DNA of 64,000 nt, from NCBI GenBank assembly GCA_003508835.1, contig PUFA01000003.1, positions 14,671,501 through 14,735,500 of the forward strand. Reading direction: 5' to 3'. The notes below the pieces were generated by a model. It was not told the origin of the DNA. It did not search any database and saw nothing but the letters and a program-made list of their open reading frames with translations. The position numbers and the translations under genes were made by a program. Source of the DNA: Eonycteris spelaea (Eukaryota; Chordata; Mammalia; Chiroptera; Pteropodidae). Below, piece by piece: positions 35,595 to 48,085 of the stretch (position 1 is its first letter; each line of letters opens with the position of its first letter).

Positions 35595-37725
35595 GGGGAA
35601 CTCCTCCTCAACATGGTATTGGAAGTCTTAACCATGACAATAAGGCAAGAAAGAGAAATAAAAGGCAACCAAATTAGAAAGGAAGAAATAAAACTCTCAT
35701 TATTTGCAGATGACACGATACTATATATAGAGAACCCTAAAGATTCCACCAAAAAAAAAAAAAACTGTTAGAACTGATCAATGAATTCAGTAACATAGCA
35801 GGATACAAAATTAATATTCAGAAGTCAGTGGCATTTTTATACCCCAATGATGAACTTTTGGAAAAAGATTAAAAAAACAATCCCATATCCAGTTGCATCA
35901 AAAACAATAGAATACCTGGGAATCAAATTAACAAAGGAAGTAGAAGACCTGTTCTCAGAAAATCATGTCATTGAAAAAAGAAATTAAAGAAGATACAAAT
36001 AAATGGAAGCATATACCATGCTCATGCATAGGAAGAAGCAACATCATTAAAATGGTCATAATACCCAAAGCAATCTGTAGATTCAGTGCAATCTCTATCA
36101 AAATACCAATGACATTTTTCAAAGAGCTGGAACAAATAATCATAAAATTTATATGGAACCATAAAAGATTCTGAATAGCCACTGCAATCTTGAGAAAGAA
36201 GAACAAAGTTGGAGGTATCACACTACCTGATATCAAACTATACTTCAGGGCTACAGTAATCAAAACAGCATGGAACTGGCATTAAAACAGACACACTGAT
36301 GAATGGGACAGAATAGAGAGCCAGAAATAAATCCACACCTATATGCTCACTTTGTATATGACAAAGGAGGCAAGACTATACAGTGGGGTAAAGACAGTCT
36401 CTTTAATAAGTGATGCTGGGAAAATTGAACAGATACATGCAAAAAAAGAAACTAGACCACCTTCTTACACTGTATACATAGACTCAAAAGAGATTAAAGA
36501 CTTAAATGTAAGACCTGAAATCATAAAACTTCTAAAAGAAAACATAGGCAGTAATCTCTCTGATATTGCTACTAGTAATTTATTTTCAGACATCTCTCCT
36601 CGGGCAAGGGAAACAAAAGAAAAAATAAATGGGACCATATCACACTAAAAAGTTTTTGCACAGCAAAGGAAACCATTAACAAAATGAAAAGACAACTGAC
36701 CTAATAGGCAAAGATATTAGCTTATGATATATTTGATAAGAGGTTAATATTCAAAATATATAAAGACAACAAAAACAATCCATTAAAAAATGTGCATAAG
36801 ACTTGAATGGATATTTCTCCAAAGAGGAAATCCAGACAGCCAGTAGACATATGAAAAGAAGCTCAGGATCGCTAATCATCAGAGAAATTCAGATTAAAAC
36901 CACGATGAGATATCACTTCACACCTAAGAATGGATAACAAAGATAAATCAGAAAACAAGTTTTGGTGAGGATGTGGAGAAAAGGGAACCCTCATACACTG
37001 TTGGTGGGATTGCAAATTAGTGCAGCCACAATGGAAAACAGTCTGGAGGATTCTCAAAAAATTAAAAATTAATATACCTCTGACCCAGCAATTGCACTTT
37101 TAGGTATTTTTCCAAAGAAAACCAGAGCAATATTCGTAGAGGTCTGTGCACCTCTATGTTCATGGCAGCACAATTTACAATAGCCAATATATGGAAGCAA
37201 CTTAAATGCCCATCACAGACAATTGAATAAATAAGTTATGGTTCACATATACAATGGAATATTACTCAGCCATTAAAAAAAAAAGGCCAGTGAGATCCTA
37301 CCATTTGCAACGATATGGATGGACCTAGAGGTTATTATGCTGAGTGAAATAAATCAGAGAAAAATAGATACTATATGATTTCACTGATACACAGAATCTA
37401 AGGAACAAAATGAATCAACTAATCAAAAACAGACTCACAAATACAGAGGACAGTCTGGTGATGGCCAGAGGGGAGAGATGTTGGGGGGCTGAGACAATGG
37501 GGTGACGTACAACTTAGTAGTTGACAGATGGTTGTGGGGAAGGGGCGAATGGCATGGGGAATGCAGTTAGCATTAATGTATTGGCAAGGTGGAAAACCAG
37601 GGAACAGAAAGAACAATTAGGGCGATCATTTTATAAACTATGTAAATGTCTAACCAATGTATACTTGAAACTACTAATAAAATTAAGAAAAAAAGGTAAA
37701 AAGAAATGGGGAAAATTAAAAAAAA
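35595..37725 (+). mobile_element. LINE-1, ORF2 C-terminal part and 3' UTR
   Basis: Sense LINE-1 begins inside the reverse-transcriptase domain (caacatggtattggaagtct) and runs to the 3' end with an A-rich tail. Translated pieces show the active-site motif as FADD, followed by [14 protein letters not shown] (about 35700-35755). The next frame, 35965-36174, contains [19 protein letters not shown], the usual ORF2 segment. Further along come cacactaaaaagtttttgca, atgtggagaaaagggaaccc and tactcagccattaaaaaaaa. A poly-A expansion at about 35752-35764 and several stops and shifts break ORF2, so the copy is dead. It is severely 5'-truncated, as most LINE-1 insertions are. Confidence 0.95.
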
Positions 37726-37869
37726 TGTAGGAAGATAGGGAGGGATAAAAGTATAGGAGTCAGCTATTTTTTCATGTTTTAAAGAGTTTGCTTTACTGTG
37801 AAATGTTATAACTGTAGAGATTCAGAAACATATTTTCAGAAGACGAGGATCCCAAATAACAGTGAGTAA

Positions 37870-38072
37870 GAGTGAAGTTTTGCACTCCTATGGGTCTGAA
37901 TGTGGCAATGCCAATCATTTGTAATTTCTGGGCAAGTAGCTTTTCCTCTACAGTCTGCAGTTTCCTCATCTTTAAAATGCGAACAACACTTCTCATTGTG
38001 TAGTTGGAAGAATTAAAAGAGCATATGATCTGGTTCTGGCCTTTTTCAGTAAACAAAAGGTATTTGATTGAG
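37870..38072 (+). mobile_element. MIR SINE
   Basis: The order ctgggcaagtagcttttcct, cagtttcctcatctttaaaatgcg and gtgtagttggaagaattaaaagagc matches sense MIR. Confidence 0.85.
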
Positions 38073-39317
38073 ACTCAGGTGCATAAAGATAAAGACTGAA
38101 AAAAGCTGCTATATACATGTACAGAAAATAGGGTTATAGAGGTTTGGAGAAGAGTGGGTATTCTGAGGAGCAGTCATGGAAGATGTGAGCTTGAAGCAGG
38201 AGTCCAGAGAATAAATAGCTCATCTGAGGAAGGTGCGCCCCATGTCCTGTGAATCAGTCACTCAGGTTGTGTTTGGAATATCAGTTTAGCAATGTTTGGA
38301 GGGGGTTTTAAAGTTCAATCAATCTCTAATTAGTATAAAAAGTAGATATGTAGAGTTCAGTTGTTTTATACATTGACAGATCAAGAGAAAAAGTTATGTC
38401 TTTTAAAATTATACTTGTAGCACGTTCCTTAATCCAGTAGTAAACAGTAGAACTTTTTTCTTCAGTTTTATTTGTTCATTAGGCTGTCTTGGTTGAGTGC
38501 TTATGTTGATCACATACTGTGCCAGGTTCTGTCCCCTGAAGATCATGCATCAAACTCACATATTTATGACTTGTTTGAGAAATTACAGATCAAATCTCTA
38601 AATCTATAGTATATTTTTATATTTTGACAGCATCCTAAATGCGAGTTTTCCATTTCATATATTATTGAGCTTATCACTCATTGACTAAAGATATGGAGAA
38701 GACAAAATCAAAATTTGGTTTTACTATGTTAGTCATACTAATTGAATTTATATGTGAATTTAACATTTATTTTAAACATTCTAGATATTAGTTGTTACAG
38801 TGTCACATTTATTCTGTTGCAACAGAGTACAGGAGTAAACTGACCTATTTATTCTCTCTAGAGTTGTCCTCATCAATGGACTGTGTGGTTTTCCGTGTGT
38901 TCACAGACATAATCTCAAGGTCATGGCCAAATCTCCAATTGACTATATACTGTTTAAAATGGTTCAATTATATTTCCCCAATTTAAAAAAAAAAGGCAAA
39001 ATCATGATCTGGCAGTTATTATGTGTCCTAGGAAATAGTATGCAGGAGAGATTGCAATAGAACGTTTCAGTTATCATCTTGAGCTGAAGAGATTTGATTG
39101 AAAGTTAATCATCTTCTACTTAGCTTCATCCTGCCATGAGGCTAAGTGCCTGCCTGGTGTTGGGAGAGCAGAGAGAGTAGGGGACAAATGAGACTGGGAT
39201 GATTGAGTGCTTGTCTCCTCTTGCTACTTTTTTTCATTTATTTGTGGAATGGCACATGGCACTTTAAATAGCGCTTTAATGAGAGTGACTGAAAATGCTT
39301 TCCAAATAGCAACATTG
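38073..39317. other. Unannotated sequence
   Basis: Nothing recognised. A short A run lies near 38983-38994. The plus frame at 38792-38986 has no recognisable product. Confidence 0.5.
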
Positions 39318-39418
39318 TAAACAGAGGAAGAGAGAGAGTTAAGTGACCAGCCCAAGGTCAATGACATGACAAAAAAACTGGAAACAGTCCTCACAGAGCC
39401 CTAACTCTCCACACAACC
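39318..39418 (-). mobile_element. MIR SINE fragment
   Basis: The stretch gaggaagagagagagttaag, then tgaccagcccaaggtcaatg, is the antisense MIR core. Confidence 0.6.
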
Positions 39419-39824
39419 TCGAATTGGGGGGTGTTCGTATCAGATACAGTAGAGACAGAGTTGCAAATGGTCTGTTCCTCGAGCCCTGTGAACTAGAGCG
39501 CTGTACTGATGCTCTCCGGCTTTGGTTTTCCTTATTTTGAAAATTAACTGGGACCAGTTTTTCTATCGTATTTATGGTAGCAATAGATGTATATGTGAGA
39601 GTTTCAGAAATGTCACACTCTTAGCTTTTAAATAATGGCAATTTGAGCAGGACTCAACAAAAATTTACCTCTGTTTTTGAAAGAAGAATTTTATTGTAAA
39701 TGACAATTTAATAAAAGAAAAATCTACTTGTTTTGAACCTTTGGTACTGTCTACTCAGATGCAAATGAGTGTGTTCAGTAAAGTCCTAGAAGGTCTACTT
39801 GGTGTCCTCCTGATCATACATTTT
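39419..39824. other. Unannotated sequence
   Basis: No repeat or exon recognised. Confidence 0.45.
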
Positions 39825-39962
39825 TATTTAGTACGTTTTTATTGAATCTCTACTATATCCAAAGCCTTGTGCTAAAAACTTCTGGACTACAGAAATGAAT
39901 GAAATACACCTCTTGCCCTCCTGGCAATTACAACCCATAGGAGAGGACCATAAACCAACCAC
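39825..39962 (-). mobile_element. LINE-2 3' end
   Basis: The stretch ttattgaatctctactatatccaaagccttgtgc, then acagaaatgaatgaaatac and cttgccctcctggcaattac, is antisense LINE-2 (tttattgagcacctactatgtgccaggcac, ccctgccctcatggagctta). Confidence 0.72.
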
Positions 39963-40009
39963 TCAGTAGAACCCAAGGAAGGATTAAATAACAGTGAAAT
40001 AAAACTAGA

Positions 40010-40215
40010 GGACCGAAACAGTGCCTAGATGAAAAGAGTGGAATTTTGGAGTCAGGAAACTTGGGTTTGAATTCTGACTCTACCATTAATTGGGCATTAC
40101 ATAGAGGCTCACATACATTCTCTAAATCCTGGTTTTGTCATTTGTAAAATGAAACTAATCATAATGCCCATTTAATGAAATTAAATGAGATAAGGTGAAA
40201 AATTTTATACTAGAT
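40010..40215 (+). mobile_element. MIR SINE
   Basis: The order tttggagtcaggaaacttgggtttgaattctgactctaccatt, ggttttgtcatttgtaaaatg and aatgaaattaaatgagataa is a near full-length sense MIR. Confidence 0.9.
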
Positions 40216-40914
40216 AAATTCATGTATAAAAAGGTATTTGGGCCCAAGAATTGGGAAATGTCTAGGAGGGATGGCTTTTGAATAGAGACTTGAAATCCAA
40301 AAAGAATGCCATTATCTAGAAAAGAGGCGATAAGAAATAGGCCATAAAGCAGCATAGCAATGAGCAAAGACCTAGGGACCTTCCAAAATCTGCAGTGTTT
40401 AGCCACAGTTGACACTTGGAACAGAGAAGTTCAGAAGGCTGAGAAGTGGTTGCTGAGGAGTTTATTCTATAATTGAAGCCGCATTCATTTACAGTTATTC
40501 TTAGTTGTTTTCAAATCTTGCATAATTCTGATCTTTCACTAGCTCGGATTGATCTCTAGAATGATTGAAAAAACTTGGACATTTTATTATATCTGGTGTG
40601 GCTATAAATTAATAAAATTAATTTTCACCTGTAGCCTGAGCCCCCACTTACAGCTTTAAAGTCACAAAGAAACTATTTGTTACCCTTGTATAGTTATTTA
40701 CTTTGTAGGGTTTCCAATTTCAGTAGTTTCTGTCTGGTGTTTTCCGAGTCTTATTAGCATCAATTCACTGTGAGGAATTTAGCTTATTTCCTTGTCTTAT
40801 CTTTGCCCCATGTTAAAACAAACAAAAAACAAACCTGTATTTTTATAGTGCTTTTGGTGAATAGACTTCTGACAGGGTATTCAAATTTTTTTTAGCAATA
40901 ATTTCCATAGGGAG
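40216..40914. other. Unannotated sequence
   Basis: Nothing recognised. The antisense frame 40155-40415 overlaps the MIR edge and is chance. Confidence 0.45.
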
Positions 40915-41550
40915 GCTAAAAATCTACCTAGGTGCCATCATGCATTACTAGTGGATATGTAAAATGATATGGCCACTTTGGAAAACAGGTTAGAAGTTTC
41001 TTAAAATGTTAAGCATAAATTTATCATATGATGGAGCAGTTCCACTCCTAGGTATCTTCCCAAGAGAGTGAAAATGTATTCTCACAAAGTCCTGTATGTG
41101 AATGTTTATAGCAGCATTATTCATAATCGCCAAAAAGTAGAAACCATTCAAATGCCCATTAACTGGTGAATGTATAAACAAATAACAGTGTATCCATACA
41201 AGAGAACATTATTTAGCAATTAAGAGGAGAGTGTACTGATTAACTTCAAAAACATGCCAACTAAAAACACAGAAACAAAATACCACATTGTACGATTCCA
41301 TTCATACGAAATTATCAGAGGAAGTGGATTTATAGATATGAAAAGAAATATGTAGTAACCATGGATGAGTGAGACTGACTGCAAATGCTCATGAGGTTTC
41401 CTTTTTGGAATGATAAAAATAATCTGAAATTAGGTGGTGTGGTAGTTTCATAACTCCCTATATTTACTAAAATCATTTAATAATACACTTAAAATGCACA
41501 ACTTTTATGGCACGTAAATTTCATCTCACAGAAACTGATAAAAAAAGCTG
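40915..41550 (+). mobile_element. Old LINE-1 (L1M type) 3' region
   Basis: The sense order ccactttggaaaacaggtta, gagcagttccactcctaggtatcttccca, tttatagcagcattattcataatcgcc, caaatgcccattaactggtg and gtacgattccattcatacga is typical of the LINE-1 ORF2 end and 3' UTR. It ends with acacttaaaatgcacaacttttatgg. Frames are broken. Confidence 0.88.
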
Positions 41551-43195
41551 TCTGGAAAAATAAGATACATTTAAGGCAAAATATAAGGAAACATTAAAAT
41601 TTACTGACACGCGTGTAGTGTAAACCATAATTTAATATTTTAGCAGCTAGAAAAGAAAGAGATATCACTTTTGATGGGGTTTTAAATAATTCTTTGTGGA
41701 AAAAGTAGGTTTCTGAAGTGACTGTGAAAGAGTTTGAGTTGAGTTAAAAGATAAATAGAATTTACTTCAAAAACCCTTTAATCATTAGACTCAAACTGAA
41801 GTTTCTAAACATATTTCCTTTTTCTTTCCTTCTTCTTCTTCTTTTTTTTTTTTTTTAGGGCACTTTAGTTTTTATTAAACCTTTCCATTTACTGTTTATC
41901 TAACGTGATTTGATATGGCTTACCCTACCCAGAATAGTACTTTTCCTTTCAGAAGTCTATTCATAGTAAGAGTGATAGCTTATTTCTTTGTATTCCTCAA
42001 CAAGGCACCTAGAACTAGGGATATTTTAGTTAGTGCCCAATAAAAAATAGCCTTTGGCTGCTTAACTGATAAAATTATACCACACCAGGGATGATACAAG
42101 CAAGGGAATACTGATGGAGGTAGTGGGATGAGAAGTTTGGTGCTTTAGACAAAGTTGGATAATGAATAGGGGCTCAATTAGGAGGCCCTTGAAAGCCAGG
42201 TATGGGAGTTTGGCAATTTATGTAGCTAGTTGGGGAGCAAAAGAGTGACAGGTGGGGAAAAAACCTGTCAGCAGTGTGAGGGTTAGTGTGGTAGGGGAGA
42301 GCACGGCATCAGGCATCAGTTAACACATGATCTATTTTTTTCTCATCACACATTTAAAACTCAGTTTATATTTATTGAACATCTGGTGATTGTTTGCCTT
42401 ACTTCAAATTCTGCTTCCTGGAAATCATTCTATCTTTTGTGGCTTTTCTTTGGTACTGACTCGTGGAGGCTGAGATATTCTGAAAAGTTCCTCTAGAGCG
42501 TACTTTAGAACAAGGCAGAGATATTTCCCCATGAACTTTCTTTCTGTTCTGTTATCATTGGCTTGGGAGGCAGTAATAGAAAATAAAATTTCTCTAAAAA
42601 TATTGACCCAGACTAGATATTACTTTAAAAAAAATTTTTTTTAATAAGATATGCCCAAAGTTGAAAGCCCCTTTGTTGCTACAACACTTATTCACACGTG
42701 AGACTTTAATATCATGTCTGCAATATTCTGGTTCTTTCTGGTGAAAGGAACAGATTTCTCAGTATTGTAGCAACCCACAGAGTCCCACTGTTATGACAGC
42801 ACTGAAACTTAGTGCTTTTCAGTCTGACCAGCAACATGTCTAACATCCCCACATCAATGCCTTGAGCTCTGTGGGGTCTGAAGATCAGTGGGGAGTGTGA
42901 TCTCAAAGTCAGTATCAATAACCATAGCACATAAGCTCATATCCACGTGTACATTTTACTTCATTCTCCATGTGAAATAGTGAGTTCAATACTCTTCTAT
43001 TTTGAAGAGAATTGAAGTTCATGGAACCAAAGGGCTATTAATGCTACACACATCACACTGATGTTGCAGAGGACAGCTCCTACAACTCCATCTGGAGCTC
43101 ATAAAAATCCGGAAGCCTTGTGTTCTCTGAGACCAAAAGGGGAGAAGATGCACATTGACCTCTTTCAAAGTGAAGAGAAGAAATGCTTCAAAAAA

Positions 43196-43263
43196 TGTGT
43201 GTGTGTGTATAAAATAGCATATATATTTTACACATACACACACATATGCTATTTTATATATAA
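43196..43263. repeat. Microsatellite with perfect 15-bp inverted repeat
   Basis: A short (GT)n run leads into tataaaatagcatat (43208-43222), a 21-nt loop ending in (CA)n, and atatgctattttata (43244-43258), the exact reverse complement of the left arm. It would form a hairpin or cruciform. Confidence 0.9.
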
Positions 43264-44093
43264 TAGCTTTCATGCACATACTCCCCATCATTCAGTGAGA
43301 ACCGAATTTGAGACAGACTCAAATGGCAGAATTGGATTCAATTGAAATTCACATCCATGACAAAAATGTGAGCAGACTTTTGAGGAGAGAAGGCACTTAT
43401 GTTGGTTGAACTTTTCGGAGATCATTTGAACTGACATATTTGGTCACACAGGTTGACCATAACTTTCTTCCCCTAGTTAAGTTTAGCAAAACCACAAAAA
43501 TCAAGGCCAGTATGTCAAACAGAGCTGTCATATAGAACGTTTCAGGTAGATCATTTTGACTCACAGAGGAAAAATTCTTAGAACACTCAGGTACCACTCC
43601 ACTCACCCAGCACCCTCTTGATTTGGTCAAAGCAAATTCTGGTGGTTTAGGATCATTTTGAAAGACCAGTCGTCATTTTAAAACTGTTATCTGATTTGAC
43701 ATATTCAATCAGGTCTACACTTGTGTATGAAAAGCAATAATCGTGTGGTGAATTTTGAATGTTTAGACCTCAGCACATAAATAATATCCAGGGAAAATAA
43801 GTCCATGATACTACAATTCATGTTAATTTTTTACCTTAAGCAGATTATGTGTACTTAAATATCACACAGATTTCACTGGAGGATCGAAAAGGGGAAGGCT
43901 CATGAAGCTCAACTGAGTAAGGGAAGAAATCAATAACTACTGAAACAAATGAGCTGCGTGGGAGCATGGAGAGGGTTAGTGGTCAAGTCCAGGAGATTGT
44001 TATTTCAAAAAGGATAGCACCACATTAGTCACACGTCAAGTAGCCTGAAGGACCCACAGGAAAGCAGCCATGCAGAATGATCACACACTAGCC

Positions 44094-44110
44094 AAAAAAA
44101 AAAAAAAAAA
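44094..44110. repeat. Poly-A tract (A17)
   Basis: Seventeen A residues. No retroposon body recognised in the sequence just upstream. Confidence 0.93.
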
Positions 44111-44274
44111 TGGAGCTGGGATAATCCCCAACCTCTGACCATCTACTTCACTGACAGCTGATCATTTACCACACATAATTCACCACTTCGGTACAAGCTT
44201 TGCCCTGTAATATTCCATACGAGTGAAAAGACTTCTGGGGGGGCATGAATAGAAAGTTAGAACTCCTGGGGATT

Positions 44275-44400
44275 TCGATAAATTGAGTCCAATATTTCAA
44301 ATTACAGAAGAGGAAACTGAGGCTCAGAGAGGTCAAGTGGCTGTCATATAGAAAGCGCATTGTGATTCCAGTACTAGAACTCACTTTTAGGCATTTTTGC
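44275..44400 (-). mobile_element. MIR SINE
   Basis: The stretch attacagaagaggaaactgaggctcagagaggtcaagtggct is the antisense MIR core, among the least diverged in the window. Confidence 0.85.
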
Positions 44401-44839
44401 TCTATTGAATTTACTACATATGGTGCTGCTACATATTCACTAACCTACAGGTAAATTTGACTTCAAATGCTCTTATCTTCCAGCTGTGATTCTGATGTGA
44501 CAATCATTTCTTGAGACCCATAGAGGAGGTTATTAACTCATGTTTCTAGTTTTACTGAAAACAAACACAATCATTTGGAAAAAAGCAACAAGAGCTTTAC
44601 AGAGGGGTCTGTTGTTAGGTTTAGCATACTTGCTTTTGATGTTTTCTCCTTACTTTAGAACTTCCTTGAAAAGATTCAAGGACTTCTGGATTTTCTTTTT
44701 TAATTCTTCCTTTATTGTGGAAAAGAGTAGAGAAAATATTGGTGCATAATAAGGATTGAATGATGATAAAAGTGTTGATTTTTTTCCTTAAAGTTGTGAT
44801 TATAAGTCACTCATGAAGTAATAACAATAAAAAACAAAG

Positions 44840-45040
44840 CTAGCACTGTTTGGTTACCGTGCCACTTGCTGTTCAAAACACCTGATTTGCTTTAAATTAT
44901 TTTATCCTTACTATGATGCTACCAGAGGTTGAGGTTGAGTTATTTGCCTAGGTCTTAAGTTTCACATTCAGAATTCTATTTCTAGCATCTTGCTTTCAGA
45001 ACCCAAGATACTAACCCTTAAACCATGAAGTCCGTTGTTA
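44840..45040 (-). mobile_element. MIR SINE (diverged)
   Basis: The sequence gcactgtttggttaccgtgc, then ttattttatccttactatgatgc, gagttatttgcctaggtctt and agaacccaagatactaaccctta, follows the antisense MIR order with strong divergence. Confidence 0.55.
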
Positions 45041-45299
45041 TAGAACACAGCTTATTTCGCTGTACTTTCTTCCCAGGTGCTCATTATTAGAATTACCACC
45101 CTCAAAGTTGTAAAATGATTTTTACCTGCATCTGTAACACTCTAGTATGAATTGCTTATATTAAGAGCTTTCCACTGATGGAAGGGGATATGCTGATAAA
45201 GGAGATCTGGAATTAGAGGTTCGACTAAGATAGGGTAATGAGAAGTCTGGGACTTCTCAAGATTAATTATCACAGTGTCAGATATTTTCTCCTAGACAG

Positions 45300-45480
45300 T
45301 GGCAGCACCCTATTTTGTAATGAAGCAGCAGATGGCAGTCTACTGTCTAAGAGGCTGGAAACTCAATTCTGTCACTTAAGTGTTGTGCGATTTTGGGCAG
45401 ATTACTTCCTCTCAGGGACCTCAAGTTTGTTATCTGTGCGATCATCTCTGTTTCCTTTTTGCTCTATCATCTAGAATTTA
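45300..45480 (+). mobile_element. MIR SINE
   Basis: Sense blocks gaggctggaaactcaattctgtcacttaa, gattttgggcagattacttc and caagtttgttatctgtgcg match MIR. Confidence 0.65.
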
Positions 45481-47799
45481 AAGGTTGTTTCTCCCACAGA
45501 ACCACTGTTCTGAGAAAGTGAAATAGTTACCCTGATCAGCAGATGGCAACATGGGCAGGCGTAGACTCTTGCCTCCACTCTGCAAGTGAGCTATCCTCCC
45601 TTGCTTTTATGTTGAGTCATTTTTGAATGACAAAGCAGGCAGAACTGTCTCAGAGCCAGTTCATTACTGGCAGGAAATCATTACATTGCCTGGCATTCTC
45701 CTACCCATTCTTTTGCTTCCCCACTTTATACTCTTAGTCATAAGGGACAATTCCCCATTGTCCTATTTGCATAGAAAAGTTATGGGAAGTAGAAGAGGTG
45801 TGAGAGAGGTAGAAAGAGCTGTCAGAGCTGTCCCTGGGTCTTTGCACAGCCAGGATTGACCATGTTGGGTTCCTACTTGTGCACTTCTCCAGCCAAGGAG
45901 ACTGAATGCAGCAGGGGTGCTCCGTGGTATAAGAGAATGCAATGTCCTCAACTTGAAAACCATTACTCACCACCAAAGACAAAAACAACTCCCACTTCCA
46001 TACTCTGCCTTCTATGCTGGCCTTCCAGCCCACTAATTCCACTATTAATCTTACTGTACATTTTAAATAAGTTCCCCTAGTGTAAGTATTAAAGCAAGAG
46101 AGAACCATACTCTACAATTTGCTTTGGTCTGATCAGAGATATTAAGACTATGGAAATAGATGGAGGATGTAGAGATGGACTTGCGTGGAGATTTATATGA
46201 AGACTGACAGAGGTTGGGGAAGAAAGAGGAATCACACACACAGATCATGGACCAAGACACCCCTCTTTTAGGCCACAAGAGCCTCCCTCTCCTATTTCCC
46301 AAGAAAGATATAGTGCAGAAGAAGCCACAACAGTGTATTATTTTGGCTGTTTTAAGGATAAATCACCTGGTTGTGCTGAAAATCTTCCAACATGTTGATT
46401 CATGTGTTTCACTGTCAAGATCTATAAAACTCAAAATCTCAGAACTCGGGTTTCTAGTCAATAGAATATGAGAATGAAACTTTTCCCAATTCCTTCTCCC
46501 GGTCTCTGTCATTTTATTCTTTTGAAGTGAATACTTAGCACATGGAAGAAGCTCAGTTGATGTTGGTTAAATGGACCTTTATAATTCACCATATTAAGAA
46601 TTTCAAGAAAAAATAGCAAAATAAAAAATGAGGGTGCTATGCAAAAAGCTCACCCTCTTCAATCCATCCATACACATATATAACACACCAGAAAGTCAGT
46701 CAAAATTTCATGTTATACTTTTCAGTTTGGTGAAAAGATTTCATGATTTGCAGTGAGTTTCAACCAGTTTGTAGAATTCCCAAGACCTAATGCTGCCGCC
46801 TTCCTCAGGTACCCACTACCTTTCGAAGGAATCCAGAGGTGGAAATTTCCATGCACATGGGCTCCCCGGCCGGCAGATGGCGATGTTTCTCAGTTTTACA
46901 CCAACACATCAGGCCAGAGGCCGTTAGAGATACAGATATCAGAAGGCTGTTAAATCAGCCCAGAATCTGTAAAGACATGGCAGATCAGCTCTTATTTATT
47001 TATTTTTACTTAGAGTTGATGAATTCAGTAAAATCCTATAATGGGCAAATGAACACTATGTGTTTGTGTTGGGCATGGGAGCAGAGGAGGACCTGAATCT
47101 AAGATGACTGGGTAGCTCAGTTTTATCTCCCTCAGTTGCTTTTTAAAATGAGATTTCTCTTGTGCTGTTTTCTGGCAGCCTGGATTTAGTCAATGGGGAA
47201 CCAGAGGGCACACCGACAGAAGCTTTGTTCATTTTCTTTTCCATTTCTTCAGAAGAGGGCTCCTCCAGCATCAGCCACTTTGGCCCCCAGCTCTTGGGGA
47301 AGAGGCAGAGTCTGTGTGCAGCTGGGTCAGGGAGCCAGAACAGGGATACCCAGGGTGGAGGGACTGGAAAGAGGAGGAAAGGGCGCCCCGGGTAGCTTCT
47401 CCTGGGCAGCATCCTCAGCTACACAGGAGGATTGGAGATGGACCCACTCTTCCCTTGCTTGAGACAGCAGCAATTGCACTGAGGGCCAGGCTCTGCTTGG
47501 ATAGTGACAGAGTCACTTTAAGCACAGTAAGAGAAATTTAGGGAGAAAAATTGGTCTTGAAATACTGCTCATTCTGTGTATTGTCCCATTAAGGGAAATG
47601 GTACCTACCCCCTGAGATCCCAGACATTTGGTTTTAAGGCCTGGAGGTGCCACTATCTATGATATTGAACTTAGTTTTTCATCTGTACTCTGAGCGCTTT
47701 GAAGAATGAATAGCCTCCAACCATATTTAAATTATGTACTTATGAACTAGGAACCCTGACTGTATGGGCAGGGGGCCCAGGATAGGTGCCAGGGCTCCA
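45481..47799. other. Unannotated sequence, locally GC-richer
   Basis: No exon was supported, although this 2.3 kb is less AT-biased than the rest, especially 46750-46960 and 47170-47480. Several overlapping frames in the latter (47143-47541, five frames on both strands) reflect low stop density from base composition, not coding. A weak LINE-2 or MIR tail lies near 46525-46575. Confidence 0.5.
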
Positions 47800-47905
47800 T
47801 GCTTGCCAATTAAATCAGAATCTCTAGGGATGGAGCCTCAGACCACATCATTTGACAATCTGCCTAAGTGATTCTAATGTACAGTTGGGCTTGAGAACCA
47901 TCCCC
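47800..47905 (+). mobile_element. MER5A-like hAT-Charlie fragment
   Basis: The sequence attaaatcagaatctctagggatggagcc, then ctgcctaagtgattctaatg and cttgagaacc, is the right half of MER5A, a non-autonomous hAT element. Confidence 0.75.
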
Positions 47906-47913
47906 TCTGGCCA

Positions 47914-48085
47914 GGGCTTCTCAAAAGGAAGTCCCAGAATCAGCATCAGCCTCACTCTCTGAGAGCTTATTAGAAATGCAAATTATCAGCCCCCATAGGA
48001 AACAAACTAAGGGCAGGGCCAGTGATCTGTGTTTTACAAAGACCTCAAAGTGATTATGGTAAATGCTGAAGTTTGAAACCCACTG
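47914..48085 (+). mobile_element. MER20-like hAT-Charlie element
   Basis: The order agggcttctcaaaaggaagt, atcagcatcagcctcactct, gcttattagaaatgcaaatt, gtgatctgtgttttacaaag and gtttgaaacccactg is close to a complete MER20 in sense orientation, including both terminal-inverted-repeat-like ends. Confidence 0.82.

Larger units (their letters stand above)
41551..44274. other. Unannotated sequence with microsatellite hairpin and poly-A
   Basis: Contains a pyrimidine tract at about 41818-41858, a possible LINE-2 piece near 42362-42400, the hairpin at 43208-43258 and an A17 run at 44094-44110. No exon recognised. Frames such as 43061-43345 and 43019-43291 cross the microsatellite and are not credible. 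Confidence 0.5.

Noticed and set aside
45734..46108. 124-codon minus-strand frame
   Set aside because: It overlaps other frames in different phases, has no domain or codon pattern, and nothing nearby suggests an exon.
47143..47541. Cluster of overlapping frames that might mark a GC-rich exon
   Set aside because: Five frames on both strands are open at once, which reflects base composition. No domain, no convincing splice sites and no CpG island.
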